From an uncultured bacterium (GTDB lineage Bacteria; Pseudomonadota; Alphaproteobacteria; Rhodospirillales; Rhodospirillaceae): a stretch of 46,929 bases of DNA. The stretch covers positions 1 through 46,929 of the forward strand of contig CAISTS010000012.1 of NCBI GenBank assembly GCA_903888485.1, in the 5' to 3' direction. The notes below the pieces were generated by a model, which made no database searches, was not told where the DNA came from, and saw nothing but the letters and a program-made list of their open reading frames with translations. The position numbers and the translations under genes are program-made. Shown here one piece after another: positions 1 through 8,506 of the stretch. Each line of letters begins with the position of its first letter. The stretch's first letter is position 1.

Positions 1-62
1 AGCCTGGAAGCCCCAGAATCCGCTTCACCCGCTGGGTGCGCCATGATTGTCCTCGATCCAAC

Positions 63-87
63 GACATAAGCTTCTGATACTTATGTC
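63..87. repeat. 8-bp inverted repeat upstream of the radical SAM gene
   Basis: GACATAAG (63-70) and CTTATGTC (80-87) form a perfect inverted repeat around a 9-nt centre, 30 nt before the start of the radical SAM gene. The size and position suit a regulator-binding site, but there is no family match and a chance repeat is possible. In the rest of 1-117 I see no convincing gene. Confidence 0.4.
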
Positions 88-117
88 TGAATCGATGCGC
101 ACTCACTTGCAACTCAT

Positions 118-1378
118 ATGTTCATCCGGGGAATGCGGGTTGAAGCGACGCTGCCGCACTTTCAAACAGCATGGCTATTCTACCATCACGCCCTCGCCAG
201 CTTCAGCTTGCGCGACTACGGGACGGCGCTGGCGTCGATTGACAAAGCCATCGGCGCCGAGCCCGACAACCTCCGCGACCACAACCTGCGGATTGCCGTT
301 CTTCGCAAGCTGGGACGGCATGAGGACGTTGTCGCATGCGCCTCAGAGATTCTCCGCATGGACGCGACGAGCAAGACAACGCTCGCCCTGCAAGCCGAAG
401 CGCATCAACGTCTCGGCCAAGACCAACGCGCGGACGAGGCCTATAAGAAGCTGCTGCGGCTCGCCTATGGCGACAATGCCGCCATCGACGCCCTGACCTC
501 GAAAGATACGCGCTACCACGTGAACCACGTGCAGAAGCGCCAGACGCCGTATATGGACTACCCCATCCACGTCCAATTCGAGACCTACGCGCAATGCAAC
601 GCGGCGTGCACATTTTGCGTCTACCCGGACCTTGCCCGCAAAGGCGCTATGATGCCGATGAGCCTGATCGACAAGATCATCGGCGACCTTGAGCAAGTTC
701 CCCGTCACGTGCGATTCCAGCTTTCGCCCTTCGGCGTCAACGAGCCGTTTCTCGACAAGCGCATCTTCGACATCCTCGACAAAATTCGTGACAGGTTGCC
801 CCATGCCGAGATCACGCTTACCAGCAACGCCTCGCCGATCACCGAAGCGACCCTAAAAAGATTGTCGGGTTATAAGCTGGCGTATCTCTGGCTCAGCGTC
901 GTCGATTACCGCAAGGAGGTCTACGAAGCCAAAATGAAGCTGTCCTACGACAGACTGCTGTCGCGGCTCGACATGATCCATCGCGCGAAGACCGAAGGAT
1001 GGTTTCCGCACCCGGTCAATCTCTCGCGGCTGAAGGACAACTCCGAGCACGATGCGCTTTACGCCGCTTTCATGAAGGCACGATACCCGTTGTTCGAACA
1101 AACGCTCTGGCCTTACGCCAATTGGCTCGGCGGCACATCAAATGAGATGACCAGCGAGATTGCGGACATCCCCTGCTCACACTGGTTCGAACTCCGGATC
1201 GATGCCCAACGGCATCGTTCAACACTGTTGCATGGACGGCCAGTCGAAGTATCCGTGGGGCGATGCAACCAAGGACTCGGTCTTGGCGATCTACAATCAG
1301 GACGCTTACCGGCACTTGCGGCGTGATGTATTTAGCCGCCGCGAGGTCGCACCCTGCGACGGATGCAATTTGCGCTGA
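118..1378 (+). pseudogene. TPR-radical SAM/SPASM protein, frameshifted
   Basis: The N-terminal ~130 residues look like tetratricopeptide repeats (for example DYGTALASIDKAIGAEPDN). A radical SAM domain follows, with the cluster motif CNAACTFC (C-x3-C-x2-C) near residues 160-167. Reading from ATG 118, the frame stays sensible up to IPCSHWFELRID and then becomes an unrelated tail ending at 1326. The next frame over continues as PNGIVQHCCMDGQSKYPWGD and ends with CDGCNLR at 1378, which is a typical C-terminal SPASM-like cysteine region. One extra base at about 1204 explains the break. Radical SAM/SPASM proteins use Fe-S clusters and SAM to modify peptides or small molecules, and the substrate here is unknown. 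An in-frame stop at 88-90 makes 118 the earliest likely start. It is either a recent pseudogene or a base error. Confidence 0.75.
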
Positions 1379-1407
1379 AGGGAACCGTCCCGACTGAGTT
1401 CTGCGCA

Positions 1408-1433
1408 GGAACTCCATCTCGTTCCCCCGCGTT
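1408..1433 (+). promoter_or_regulatory. EcfG-type general stress promoter
   Basis: GGAAC at 1408-1412 and CGTT at 1430-1433 are separated by exactly 17 nt. This matches the consensus of the alphaproteobacterial general stress sigma factor EcfG (GGAAC-N16/17-CGTT). Transcription would start near 1440, about 30 nt before the ATG of the metallopeptidase gene, which is a sensible leader length. The match is seen directly; its use by EcfG is inferred. Confidence 0.65.
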
Positions 1434-1472
1434 CTAGACCTGCGACCATTTGATTGGACCTGGAGTTTCCGA

Positions 1473-2318
1473 ATGCGTTGGGAAGGCGGACGCCGCGGCG
1501 GCGGTGTGGAAGATCGGCGCGGGCTTGGCGGCGTCGGTCTCGCAGGCGGGGGCGCCGGGACCTTGGTGTTGGCGCTGATCGGCTATTTTGTCTTCGGGAT
1601 CGATCCCTTCACGACGCAGCAAGTCGTCCGCCAATTCGATCAGGCCGTTCCCCAGCAGGGCAAGGTCGGCACGCCCGAGGACCAAGCCGGGCAATTCATT
1701 GACGTCGTCAGCGCCAATATCAATGACGTTTGGGCGCGTAAGCTGCGCGGCTATCAGCCGCCGCGCGTCGTGCTCTACGAGCGGGGCACACAAACCGGCT
1801 GCGGCTTCGGCCAGACGGCCATGGGCCCGTTTTATTGTCCCAATGACGCGACGGTCTATCTCGACCTCAGCTTCTGGCAGGAGATGGAGACGCAGCTGGG
1901 CGCCTCCGGCGCCGAGTTCGCGCGCGCCTATGTCGTCGCCCACGAGTTCGGACATCACGTGCAGAACATCACCGGCACAGCGCGCAAAGTGCAGGCGGCC
2001 CAACAAAACGCCCCCAACCAAGCCGAGGCCAACACATTGTCCGTGGCCATGGAGCTTCAAGCCGATTGTTATGCGGGTGTCTGGGCCGCAAGCGCCGCGG
2101 TAGCTTCGGGCGGAAAGGTCGCCCTCGAGCCAGGTGACCTCGAGCAGGGCCTTCGTACCGCGCGGGCCATCGGCGACGATACTTTGCAGCGGCGAAGCGG
2201 CGGACAGGTGGTGCCCGAGCGCTTCACCCATGGCTCGTCGGGGCAGCGTGTGGAATGGCTGAAGCGCGGCCACGCCGCCGGCGATGCGCGTGCCTGCGAT
2301 ACTTTTGCGGCACGCTGA
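1473..2318 (+). CDS. Neutral zinc metallopeptidase (YpfJ/KPN_02809 family)
   Basis: A 281-residue protein starting MRWEGGRRGGGVEDRRG, the characteristic basic N-terminus of the YpfJ/KPN_02809 family (Pfam Zn_peptidase). One transmembrane helix follows (LVLALIGYFVFGI, about residues 30-48). A large domain comes next, outside the cytoplasm by family expectation, with the zinc-binding motif HEFGHHVQ near residue 160. The motif supplies two zinc histidines and the catalytic glutamate. A later ELQADCYAG segment is also typical of the family and probably gives the third ligand. The physiological substrate of the family is poorly known. An EcfG-like promoter lies just upstream, which suggests induction under general stress. 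The stop codon abuts the stop of the convergent sensor kinase gene at 2319 with no spacer. Confidence 0.9.
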   Translation: MRWEGGRRGGGVEDRRGLGGVGLAGGGAGTLVLALIGYFVFGIDPFTTQQVVRQFDQAVPQQGKVGTPEDQAGQFIDVVSANINDVWARKLRGYQPPRVVLYERGTQTGCGFGQTAMGPFYCPNDATVYLDLSFWQEMETQLGASGAEFARAYVVAHEFGHHVQNITGTARKVQAAQQNAPNQAEANTLSVAMELQADCYAGVWAASAAVASGGKVALEPGDLEQGLRTARAIGDDTLQRRSGGQVVPERFTHGSSGQRVEWLKRGHAAGDARACDTFAAR

Positions 2319-4076
2319 TTAAGCTGATTTGGCGATACTGGTACGCTTCGATGCGAACTCGCGCACCGTCACATCGAGCATGCGCCAGTCGACGGGCTTG
2401 GCGACGACCGCGTCCGCACCGGCATCAAGAAAAGCGCGTACGTGGTCGGGAATGACGTCGGCGGTCAGCGCGATGATCGACATGCGCGGCGTGCCTTCGG
2501 TCGCTTCCAGGCGGCGGATGGCGCGCATGACATCGGCGCCGGTCACTACCGGCATATGCATGTCGAGGATCAGGCAGTCGTAACTGCCGGTTTGGATCGC
2601 GGCGATGGCGGCCGTTCCGTCCTCCAAAGTCCCGACCGTATGTCCGCGCTGTGGCAGCATGATCTCCGCGAGCGTGCGCATGTTGGCGTCGTCATCGACC
2701 ACTAGAAGATTGAAGCCTGGCAGGGCAGGACTTTGCGTGTGTGCGAACGTCGGCGCTGGCGGCAGCGCGATGGGGTGCAGAGCATGCTGTGGTGTGAGCG
2801 GCAGCGTGAACGTGAAGGTCGAACCGGCCCCGGCTTGCGAGGTGACGGCGACATCGCCGCCCATGGCCTGGGCGAGGTTGCGGCAGATCGCCAGCCCGAG
2901 GCCCGATCCGCCGTAGATGCGCGCGCGCGACATATCGCCCTGGATGAACGGCTCGAAGATGTGCCCAAGCTGTTCCGGCCGAATGCCGATGCCGGTATCA
3001 ATGACCGCGCAAACCAGCAGCAACGTGCCGTCGGCGCGCGGCGATTGCGTGACGCGCAGGATCACGCCGCCGCGTTCGGTGAACTTGACGGCGTTGTCGA
3101 GCAGGTTGGACAGCACCTGTCCGATACGCACGGCATCGCCCAGGACATCATCACGCAGATCGCGCGGCAGTTCGCGGCGCAAACCAATGCCCTTCTGCCC
3201 GGCGCGCGCCTCGAACGGCGTGCACACCCCGGCGATGAGTTCGGAGATGCGTAAGGGCGCCCTCTCAATGGCCACCTGCCCCGCCTCAAACTTGGTGAAA
3301 TCGAGCAGATTGTTGAGCAATGCGAGCAGATTGCGCGCCGAAAGCACGAGGTTGGCGACGGTGTTGCGCTGATGATCGTTGAGGTGCGTTGCGCGCAGCA
3401 CGTCGGCCATACCGAGGATGCCGGTCATCGGCGTACGCAGCTCGTGACTCATGTTGGCCAGGAAGTCCGAGCGCACGCGTACCGCAGCATCGGCGCGCAA
3501 CCGCTCGGCGTCGAGCGACTGCAATAGCGCTGAAAGGCCGATGATGGGCGCGGCGGCAGCGGCGACGAAACCGCAAGCAAGCGCAAACCAGTTGAGGGGG
3601 TTCAAGTCGGTGGCAGCAGGATTGACGGCCAACGCGATCAAGCCGACCTCGTAAGCGACATACAGACCGGCCAGCGTTGCCACGCAGAGCGCGACCATGG
3701 CCATCGCCGTGCGCGCGCTGAAGAAAACTCCGGCCGTGACGCAAGCCGAGACAAAAAACATAATCACGCCCGTGCCGCGGCCGTAGGCTATCAATCCGCC
3801 CAAGCCGACGAGATAGGGCGCGGCCGTAACGACCGCAGCGCGCACCGTGTAGCTGAGATACTTACGGCGAAGCGTAGTGTAAGTCAGCATGGCCAACAGC
3901 GCGATATGCAGCGCCATGATCGGCCGCCATCCCTGCTCGATCCCGCGCATGAGGCTGGCGCCGACGGCTGGCGCTGCCAAAGCCGTCAGTGTGATCATGA
4001 TGACGTTGCAGGTCTCGGAGCGGATATCGCGCAGTGTCTTGGGAGTACCACTCAAACGGGCAAGGTCCTTGGGCAA
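2319..4076 (-). CDS. Membrane-bound hybrid sensor histidine kinase/response regulator
   Basis: A 585-residue protein. Residues 25-185 hold about six hydrophobic helices that form an unrecognised membrane sensor. A HisKA domain follows, with the phospho-accepting His near 211 in SHELRTPMTGILG. The HATPase domain has the N box near N328 (LLDNAVKF), the DTGIGI box near 360 and GGSGLGLAI near 390. A receiver domain fills about 455-575, with the acidic pocket VVDDD and the phospho-Asp near 505 in LILDMHMP. With no HPt domain in the chain, phosphate may pass to a separate HPt protein or return to the kinase. The listed start is a TTG; a stop lies shortly upstream and no clear Shine-Dalgarno is visible, so the start is uncertain. 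The signal and output are unknown. Confidence 0.9.
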   Translation of the reverse strand: MPKDLARLSGTPKTLRDIRSETCNVIMITLTALAAPAVGASLMRGIEQGWRPIMALHIALLAMLTYTTLRRKYLSYTVRAAVVTAAPYLVGLGGLIAYGRGTGVIMFFVSACVTAGVFFSARTAMAMVALCVATLAGLYVAYEVGLIALAVNPAATDLNPLNWFALACGFVAAAAAPIIGLSALLQSLDAERLRADAAVRVRSDFLANMSHELRTPMTGILGMADVLRATHLNDHQRNTVANLVLSARNLLALLNNLLDFTKFEAGQVAIERAPLRISELIAGVCTPFEARAGQKGIGLRRELPRDLRDDVLGDAVRIGQVLSNLLDNAVKFTERGGVILRVTQSPRADGTLLLVCAVIDTGIGIRPEQLGHIFEPFIQGDMSRARIYGGSGLGLAICRNLAQAMGGDVAVTSQAGAGSTFTFTLPLTPQHALHPIALPPAPTFAHTQSPALPGFNLLVVDDDANMRTLAEIMLPQRGHTVGTLEDGTAAIAAIQTGSYDCLILDMHMPVVTGADVMRAIRRLEATEGTPRMSIIALTADVIPDHVRAFLDAGADAVVAKPVDWRMLDVTVREFASKRTSIAKSA

Positions 4077-4123
4077 ACCGGGGGCGATGACATCGCACCC
4101 AATCTACCGGCTCGCCCTTGTTT

Positions 4124-4144
4124 GGCTCAATTCATTATTGAGCC
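4124..4144. repeat. 8-bp inverted repeat at the peroxiredoxin 3' end
   Basis: GGCTCAAT (4124-4131) and ATTGAGCC (4137-4144) are perfect inverted copies around a 5-nt loop. The repeat overlaps the peroxiredoxin stop codon and lies about 50 nt before the sensor kinase start, both on the minus strand. No U-tract follows, so it is a weak terminator candidate. An operator or mRNA hairpin is equally possible. Confidence 0.4.
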
Positions 4145-4698
4145 GCGCGGCCGATTCCGCCAGTTTTCGAGACCGTACGTAAGTATTCCAGGACGGTATC
4201 AGGATCGGTAGTTTCATAAGGGTCGCTGTCCGCACCCTCGTCGTTGATGCCGGGCTCCTCGAACCACTTCTCGATGACGCCATTATTGACCACCATGGCA
4301 TAGCGCCAGCTGCGCGCCCCGAAACCGAGATGCTCCTTCTTGATCAGCATGCCCATGCGGCGCGTAAAGTCCCCATTGCCGTCGGGGATCATCCTGATCT
4401 TCTTGACACCCATGTGCTTGCCCCACTGAAACATGACGAAGGCGTCGTTGACGGCGATGCAATAGACCGCATCGACACCGTGGCGGCACATATCCTCATA
4501 GGCCTGATCGTAGGAAGGGCATTGTTTGTTCGAACAAGTGGGCGTGAAGGCGCCGGGCAGCGAGAACGCCACGATGCGCTTGCCGGCGAACAGGTCCTCG
4601 GTGCTGACGTCTTGCCAGCGGAAGGGGTTTTCTCCACCGATACTTTCGTCGCGCACCCGGGTTTTGAAAATCACGTGCGGTAATGTCCGGCCTTCCAT
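4135..4698 (-). CDS. Prx5-type (1-Cys or atypical 2-Cys) peroxiredoxin
   Basis: A 187-residue thioredoxin-fold protein of the peroxiredoxin-5 family. The active site FSLPGAFTPTCS (about residues 46-57) carries the peroxidatic cysteine and the preceding Pro and Thr of the PxxxTxxC motif. The VNDAFVMFQWGK segment is also typical. Such enzymes reduce H2O2 and organic hydroperoxides, usually using glutathione/glutaredoxin or thioredoxin. They act in the cytoplasm, and no signal peptide is seen here. A good ribosome site (GAAGGGA) precedes the ATG. The gene lies between the SulP transporter and the hybrid kinase on the same strand, but the gaps do not prove an operon. Confidence 0.9.
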   Translation of the reverse strand: MEGRTLPHVIFKTRVRDESIGGENPFRWQDVSTEDLFAGKRIVAFSLPGAFTPTCSNKQCPSYDQAYEDMCRHGVDAVYCIAVNDAFVMFQWGKHMGVKKIRMIPDGNGDFTRRMGMLIKKEHLGFGARSWRYAMVVNNGVIEKWFEEPGINDEGADSDPYETTDPDTVLEYLRTVSKTGGIGRAAQ

Positions 4699-4782
4699 GA
4701 CGATTCCCTTCTGTCCTGCAACCTGGCCGGGCCGATAGGCGGCGGCACCTAGGTAAAGGAATTTGGCCGTTAATTGTTCCGC

Positions 4783-7038
4783 CTAACTGATCATCCTGAG
4801 TTCGTTGTTGGTGACCCGCAGGCGCGCTGCGATCTCGCGCGCCATGTTGGCGACCAGCTTGGCGGCCAAGGCCGGATGCATTTCGATCAGCGCCGTAAAG
4901 TCGGTCTTGCTCATCTCGTAGACCACCACAACGCAATCGGCGATGGCATCGGCCGAACGGCGTTCACCCTCAAGCATCGCCATCTCGCCGAAGATCACGC
5001 CCGGGATCAGGTTGGCGAGGCGGATGGGAGAACGCCGGCCGCTGATGAGACGTATGGTGACCGTGCCCTTGGCGAGCATGAAGAAGGATGCGCCGCTGTC
5101 GCCCTCGCGGAACAGCATGGTGCCGGCCGGCAGTTCACGCCGTTGCGTAAGGCCGGCGAACGCGGTGAGTTCCGCATCGCTCAACCCGCCCGCGAGACTG
5201 AACTGGCTGAAGTCTACTTCGGCATCCCCGCGCCCGGCGATGCCGGCGTTGGCGAGTACCTTGTCCTCCGCCCATTCGAGCGCGGCGTCGGTGTCGGCGA
5301 ACAACCGGCAAACGGTGAAGATGCGCTCGCCAGCGATGGCGGCGAGGAACTTGCCGTTGAGATCGGCTTCGGTCATGTGCGCGAGCAGCGCCGTCTTGTC
5401 GGCGGCGATCATACGCTGGAAGAGCTGCAGAAGCAGGCGAACGCCGGTGGCGTCCATGTCGGCGAGCCGCCCGCAATCGAGAATGACGACACGCGCCGGG
5501 CCCGAAATGCGCTCGACCTCGTTGAACAAGGCGTCGGCGGTGCCGAAGAACAAGGGTCCGTCGAGTTCGACGACAACGATCTCGTGTCCGTGCGCGGAGA
5601 GATACTCCGCTTCGGCGCGCTCGCGCACCTTGAGCGAGCGGCGCGCCGCGCCGTCGTAGTGGCGGCGCACGATCGGTTTGCTCATGTCGCGCACGAACAT
5701 GACCATGGCGATCAGCACGCCGGCGATCACCGCGGTGATGAGGTTGACGGCCACGGTGACGCCCGCGACAGCGATGACGATGGCGAGATTGCCGAGGATG
5801 GCGCGGCGGAAGGGACCTGCGATGCGCAGGCGCGAGATCATCTCGCGTGTCCAGCTGTCCATAAGGCCGAGGGCAACCACCGTCAGGATCGCCGCCAGCA
5901 CCGAGCGCGGCAGATAACCGAGCCAGGGTCCCGCCGCCAGCGTGCCGACCAGCACCATGATCGCGCTGAAGATCGGGCAGAGGCGCGTGAGGCCGCCGGC
6001 TTTCAGGCTGGCGGCGCTGCGGCCGACCGCGCCCGAACTCGCGAGCCCACCCATGGCCGCCGAAGCCATATTTGAAATTCCCTGCGCGAGCAGTTCGCGG
6101 TTGCTGTTGTGACGCCCGGCGACAAGGCCGTCGAGCGCCGCGGCGCCCATGAGCGAGTCAATCGCGGCGATGCCGGCGAGGATGGCGATGGACGGAGCCA
6201 GCTCCACAAGACGTTCGATCACCCACGGATCCCAGGTCGCCGCAAGGAAGCGCTCGAGCGCGAAGTTTGGCACGGCGGGCGGGATCGTGCCGATGACCGG
6301 GCCCAGGCTCGCCGCATCGACGAAGAATGAGAGAACATAGTGAAGCGCGATTCCGCCGATGAGGCCGACCAGGAGGCCAGGAACCATGCGCGACAGCATC
6401 GGCGCGACGGCGGCGATGATCATCGTGGCGCCGGCAACGATCACGCCCCACGGACTGACGCCGGCCGATATCCCGCGCCATTCGCTCCAGGCGAAGTGCT
6501 CGGGCAGACCGAGCAAACCACGGATCTGACTGACGAGAAGAAGAATAGCGACCCCGTTCATGAACCCGGCAATGACGGGATAAGGAATGAACTTGATGAC
6601 GCGTCCCAGCCGCGCCATGCCGAACAACGCTTCGAGCAGCCCGGCGAGAAACACTCCAAACAGCGCGAGCGCAATAGCCGTGGTCGCGCCGCCGTTCTGC
6701 TCGAGATCGGGCGCTGCGGCCGCCGTGGCCACCATCGAAGCCATGATCACCGCCACCGAGGCGCGGGGCCCCGAGATCATGCGCGGTGCGCCGCCCAGCA
6801 GCGCGGCAACCAACCCGGCGGCAACGGCGCCGTAGAGGCCCGCGATCACGCCGAGTCCGGCGTAGCTGGCGCCGAGGGCCGCGAAAGCCATCAGTCCGAG
6901 CGGCACGGATTCCGAAAGCGTGATGACCGCGGCCACCAGCGCACCGGCCAAGTCGCCGCGCACGGTCGCGGCATCGATGCGGCGGCGCGGCGGCGCCGGC
7001 ACGCTCGGCGCCAGCGTCTCTGCAACATCAACTTCCAC
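4783..7038 (-). CDS. SulP-family anion transporter with STAS and cyclic-nucleotide-binding domains
   Basis: A 751-residue three-part protein. Residues 25-450 form the multi-helix SulP transport domain (10 or more hydrophobic segments). Its start region contains ITLSESVPLGLMAFAALG, and the conserved GGAPRMISGPRASVAV segment follows. About 470-590 is a STAS domain (VVVELDGPLFFGTADAL, then ILDCGRLADMDATG). About 614-751 is a cNMP-binding domain with FREGDSGASFFMLAKG and FGEMAMLEGERRSADA, which resembles the phosphate-binding cassette. SulP proteins move sulfate, bicarbonate or other anions across the inner membrane, and the substrate cannot be read from sequence. The added cNMP domain suggests control by cAMP or another cyclic nucleotide. 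The start is a GTG with an AGGGG ribosome site a few bases upstream. Confidence 0.88.
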   Translation of the reverse strand: MEVDVAETLAPSVPAPPRRRIDAATVRGDLAGALVAAVITLSESVPLGLMAFAALGASYAGLGVIAGLYGAVAAGLVAALLGGAPRMISGPRASVAVIMASMVATAAAAPDLEQNGGATTAIALALFGVFLAGLLEALFGMARLGRVIKFIPYPVIAGFMNGVAILLLVSQIRGLLGLPEHFAWSEWRGISAGVSPWGVIVAGATMIIAAVAPMLSRMVPGLLVGLIGGIALHYVLSFFVDAASLGPVIGTIPPAVPNFALERFLAATWDPWVIERLVELAPSIAILAGIAAIDSLMGAAALDGLVAGRHNSNRELLAQGISNMASAAMGGLASSGAVGRSAASLKAGGLTRLCPIFSAIMVLVGTLAAGPWLGYLPRSVLAAILTVVALGLMDSWTREMISRLRIAGPFRRAILGNLAIVIAVAGVTVAVNLITAVIAGVLIAMVMFVRDMSKPIVRRHYDGAARRSLKVRERAEAEYLSAHGHEIVVVELDGPLFFGTADALFNEVERISGPARVVILDCGRLADMDATGVRLLLQLFQRMIAADKTALLAHMTEADLNGKFLAAIAGERIFTVCRLFADTDAALEWAEDKVLANAGIAGRGDAEVDFSQFSLAGGLSDAELTAFAGLTQRRELPAGTMLFREGDSGASFFMLAKGTVTIRLISGRRSPIRLANLIPGVIFGEMAMLEGERRSADAIADCVVVVYEMSKTDFTALIEMHPALAAKLVANMAREIAARLRVTNNELRMIS

Positions 7039-7210
7039 AGCAACCCCTGTCCCAGATCCCCGGATAAATTAGTGCATTCGTCCGGGCGCGGCAAAGCGCC
7101 GTCTCGGAGCATTTTCCGGCGAAGTGGAAACCGGCTCTTTACCGGCGGAAAGCGGGCAAAACATGAATTTGCGCAGGTTCCAGCGCGCGACAGAAAGTGC
7201 GACCAACCCT

Positions 7211-7591
7211 CTAAGCGTGGGCGGGATCCTTGAGGACGAGGCGGAGCGCGCGTTCCAGGCTGGCGAGATTGAAGGGCTTCTGCATCACTTCCGCCGCCGC
7301 CCAGCGCGCGTCAAAGCCGGCGCGGCCGTAGCCGGTGGTGAACAGAAGCGGCACGCCGAGGGCGACAAGGCTTTCGGCCAGAGGAAAAACGAGGTCGCCC
7401 GCCACATTGACATCGAGCACGGCGAGCGCCGGCGTGTTCTGGGCGATGAGTTCGCGCGCGATCGACAGGCGCGCGGCATGGCGGATCGACCCGGCACCCA
7501 GCTCGCGCAGCATGTCCTCGACGAGGAAGGAGATCAGCGTCTCATCCTCGACCAAAAGGACATCGCGGCCGGCGAGCAGGTTTGCGCTCAT
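7211..7591 (-). CDS. Single-domain response regulator
   Basis: A 126-residue CheY-like receiver with no output domain. LLVEDETLISFLVEDML gives the acidic pocket, the phospho-Asp lies in LAVLDVN (near residue 60), TTGY gives the conserved Thr and QKPFN the conserved Lys. Stand-alone receivers of this kind are common partners of HWE/HisKA_2 kinases in alphaproteobacteria. It starts 9 nt after the stop of the HWE kinase reading frame on the same strand, so the two form one transcription unit. It may be a phosphate sink or a competitor in the general stress pathway; that role is inferred from context only. Confidence 0.85.
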   Translation of the reverse strand: MSANLLAGRDVLLVEDETLISFLVEDMLRELGAGSIRHAARLSIARELIAQNTPALAVLDVNVAGDLVFPLAESLVALGVPLLFTTGYGRAGFDARWAAAEVMQKPFNLASLERALRLVLKDPAHA

Positions 7592-7600
7592 TGTGGCATC

Positions 7601-8482
7601 CTACACGCCGATCTCGATGACCGCACTCAAACCCGAGGGTGCATAAGTCGCGGTGTAATTCCCACCGAGCTCGCCACTGACGGCGCGTTCGATGAAGCGC
7701 GTGCCGTAGCCACTGCGCTGCGGCGGCCGCACCGGAGGACCGCCGGACTCCTCCCATGTGATGCGCAAGCGCGCGCCGGCCACGCGCCAAGACAATGCGA
7801 CAACGCCGTCCGCCGTCGACAAAGCTCCGTACTTGGCGGCGTTGGTAACCATCTCGTTCAACACGAGTACGAGCGGGATAGCCACACGCGGCGGGAGCGT
7901 GAACGCAGGACCACTCGCGATGACACGCCGGCGTGCCCCGATGGCGTAAGGCTCGAGGATGGCGGCAGCGATATCGCGCATGCCCGCGCCTTGCCAGTTG
8001 TGGCTGGAAAGGATGTTGTGGACATGCGAGAGCGCGAGCAGCCCCGTCTCGATGGCGTTGAGTTGTTCGGCCGAGGCCGGTGACTGGGCGAGCCCGCGCG
8101 CGACGATGGCTTGCACGGAACTCAGCGTATTCTTGACGCGGTGGTTCAGCTCATTGACCAGCAATTCGCGGTGCGCCTCGGCGCGCATGAGATGGGTCGC
8201 GAGCCGGCTGGCGAAAGTCAGACCCACGATCAGCAGCACTGCGCCGATAGTGAGCGTCGTAAACAGCGTTTGGCGCGCCGGCCCGCTGATGGTGTCGAGC
8301 GGTATGCCCAGCGCCACGATCCAGCCGGTCTCCTGCGAACGCGTGAAGGCCGTCAGGATCTTCACGCCTTCAAGAGAAACCGTTTCGACTATGCGGTCCG
8401 AACCCTTCGCGAGGAGGTGCGGCCGCAGGGAAGCGGAGGCGGAAGTTAGCTCATTGTCATTGCGTGCTGGTACGCGCGCCAC
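7601..8482 (-). pseudogene. HWE sensor histidine kinase, C-terminal catalytic part
   Basis: This reading frame is the direct in-frame continuation of the sensor half at 8507-9163, separated from it by an amber codon. It holds the end of a periplasmic sensor domain (TAFTRSQETGWIVALGIPL), a second membrane helix (LTIGAVLLIVGLTFA), and an HWE kinase core. The phospho-accepting His lies in NELNHRVKNTLSSVQAI. The N box reads LNEMVTNAAKYGAL, where many HWE kinases have LHE. The diagnostic W-x-E motif is present in ITWEESGGPPV, and the G box is GYGTRFIERAV. The bare piece begins at a GTG inside the domain with no reason to be a true start. Without read-through it would be soluble or untranslated. 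Confidence 0.8.
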
Positions 8483-8506
8483 GTGATGGGCATTGCGGTC
8501 GAAGAT

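Noticed and set aside
4755..4780. EcfG-like promoter upstream of the peroxiredoxin
   Set aside because: GGAAC is present on the minus strand at 4780-4776, but 16-17 nt later the sequence reads CCTT/CTTT instead of CGTT, so the match is too weak.
4774..6075. Long plus-strand open frame (433 codons) opposite the SulP gene
   Set aside because: It is Arg/His/Asp-rich with no recognisable domain and lies antisense to a clear transporter. Such frames are expected in GC-rich DNA.
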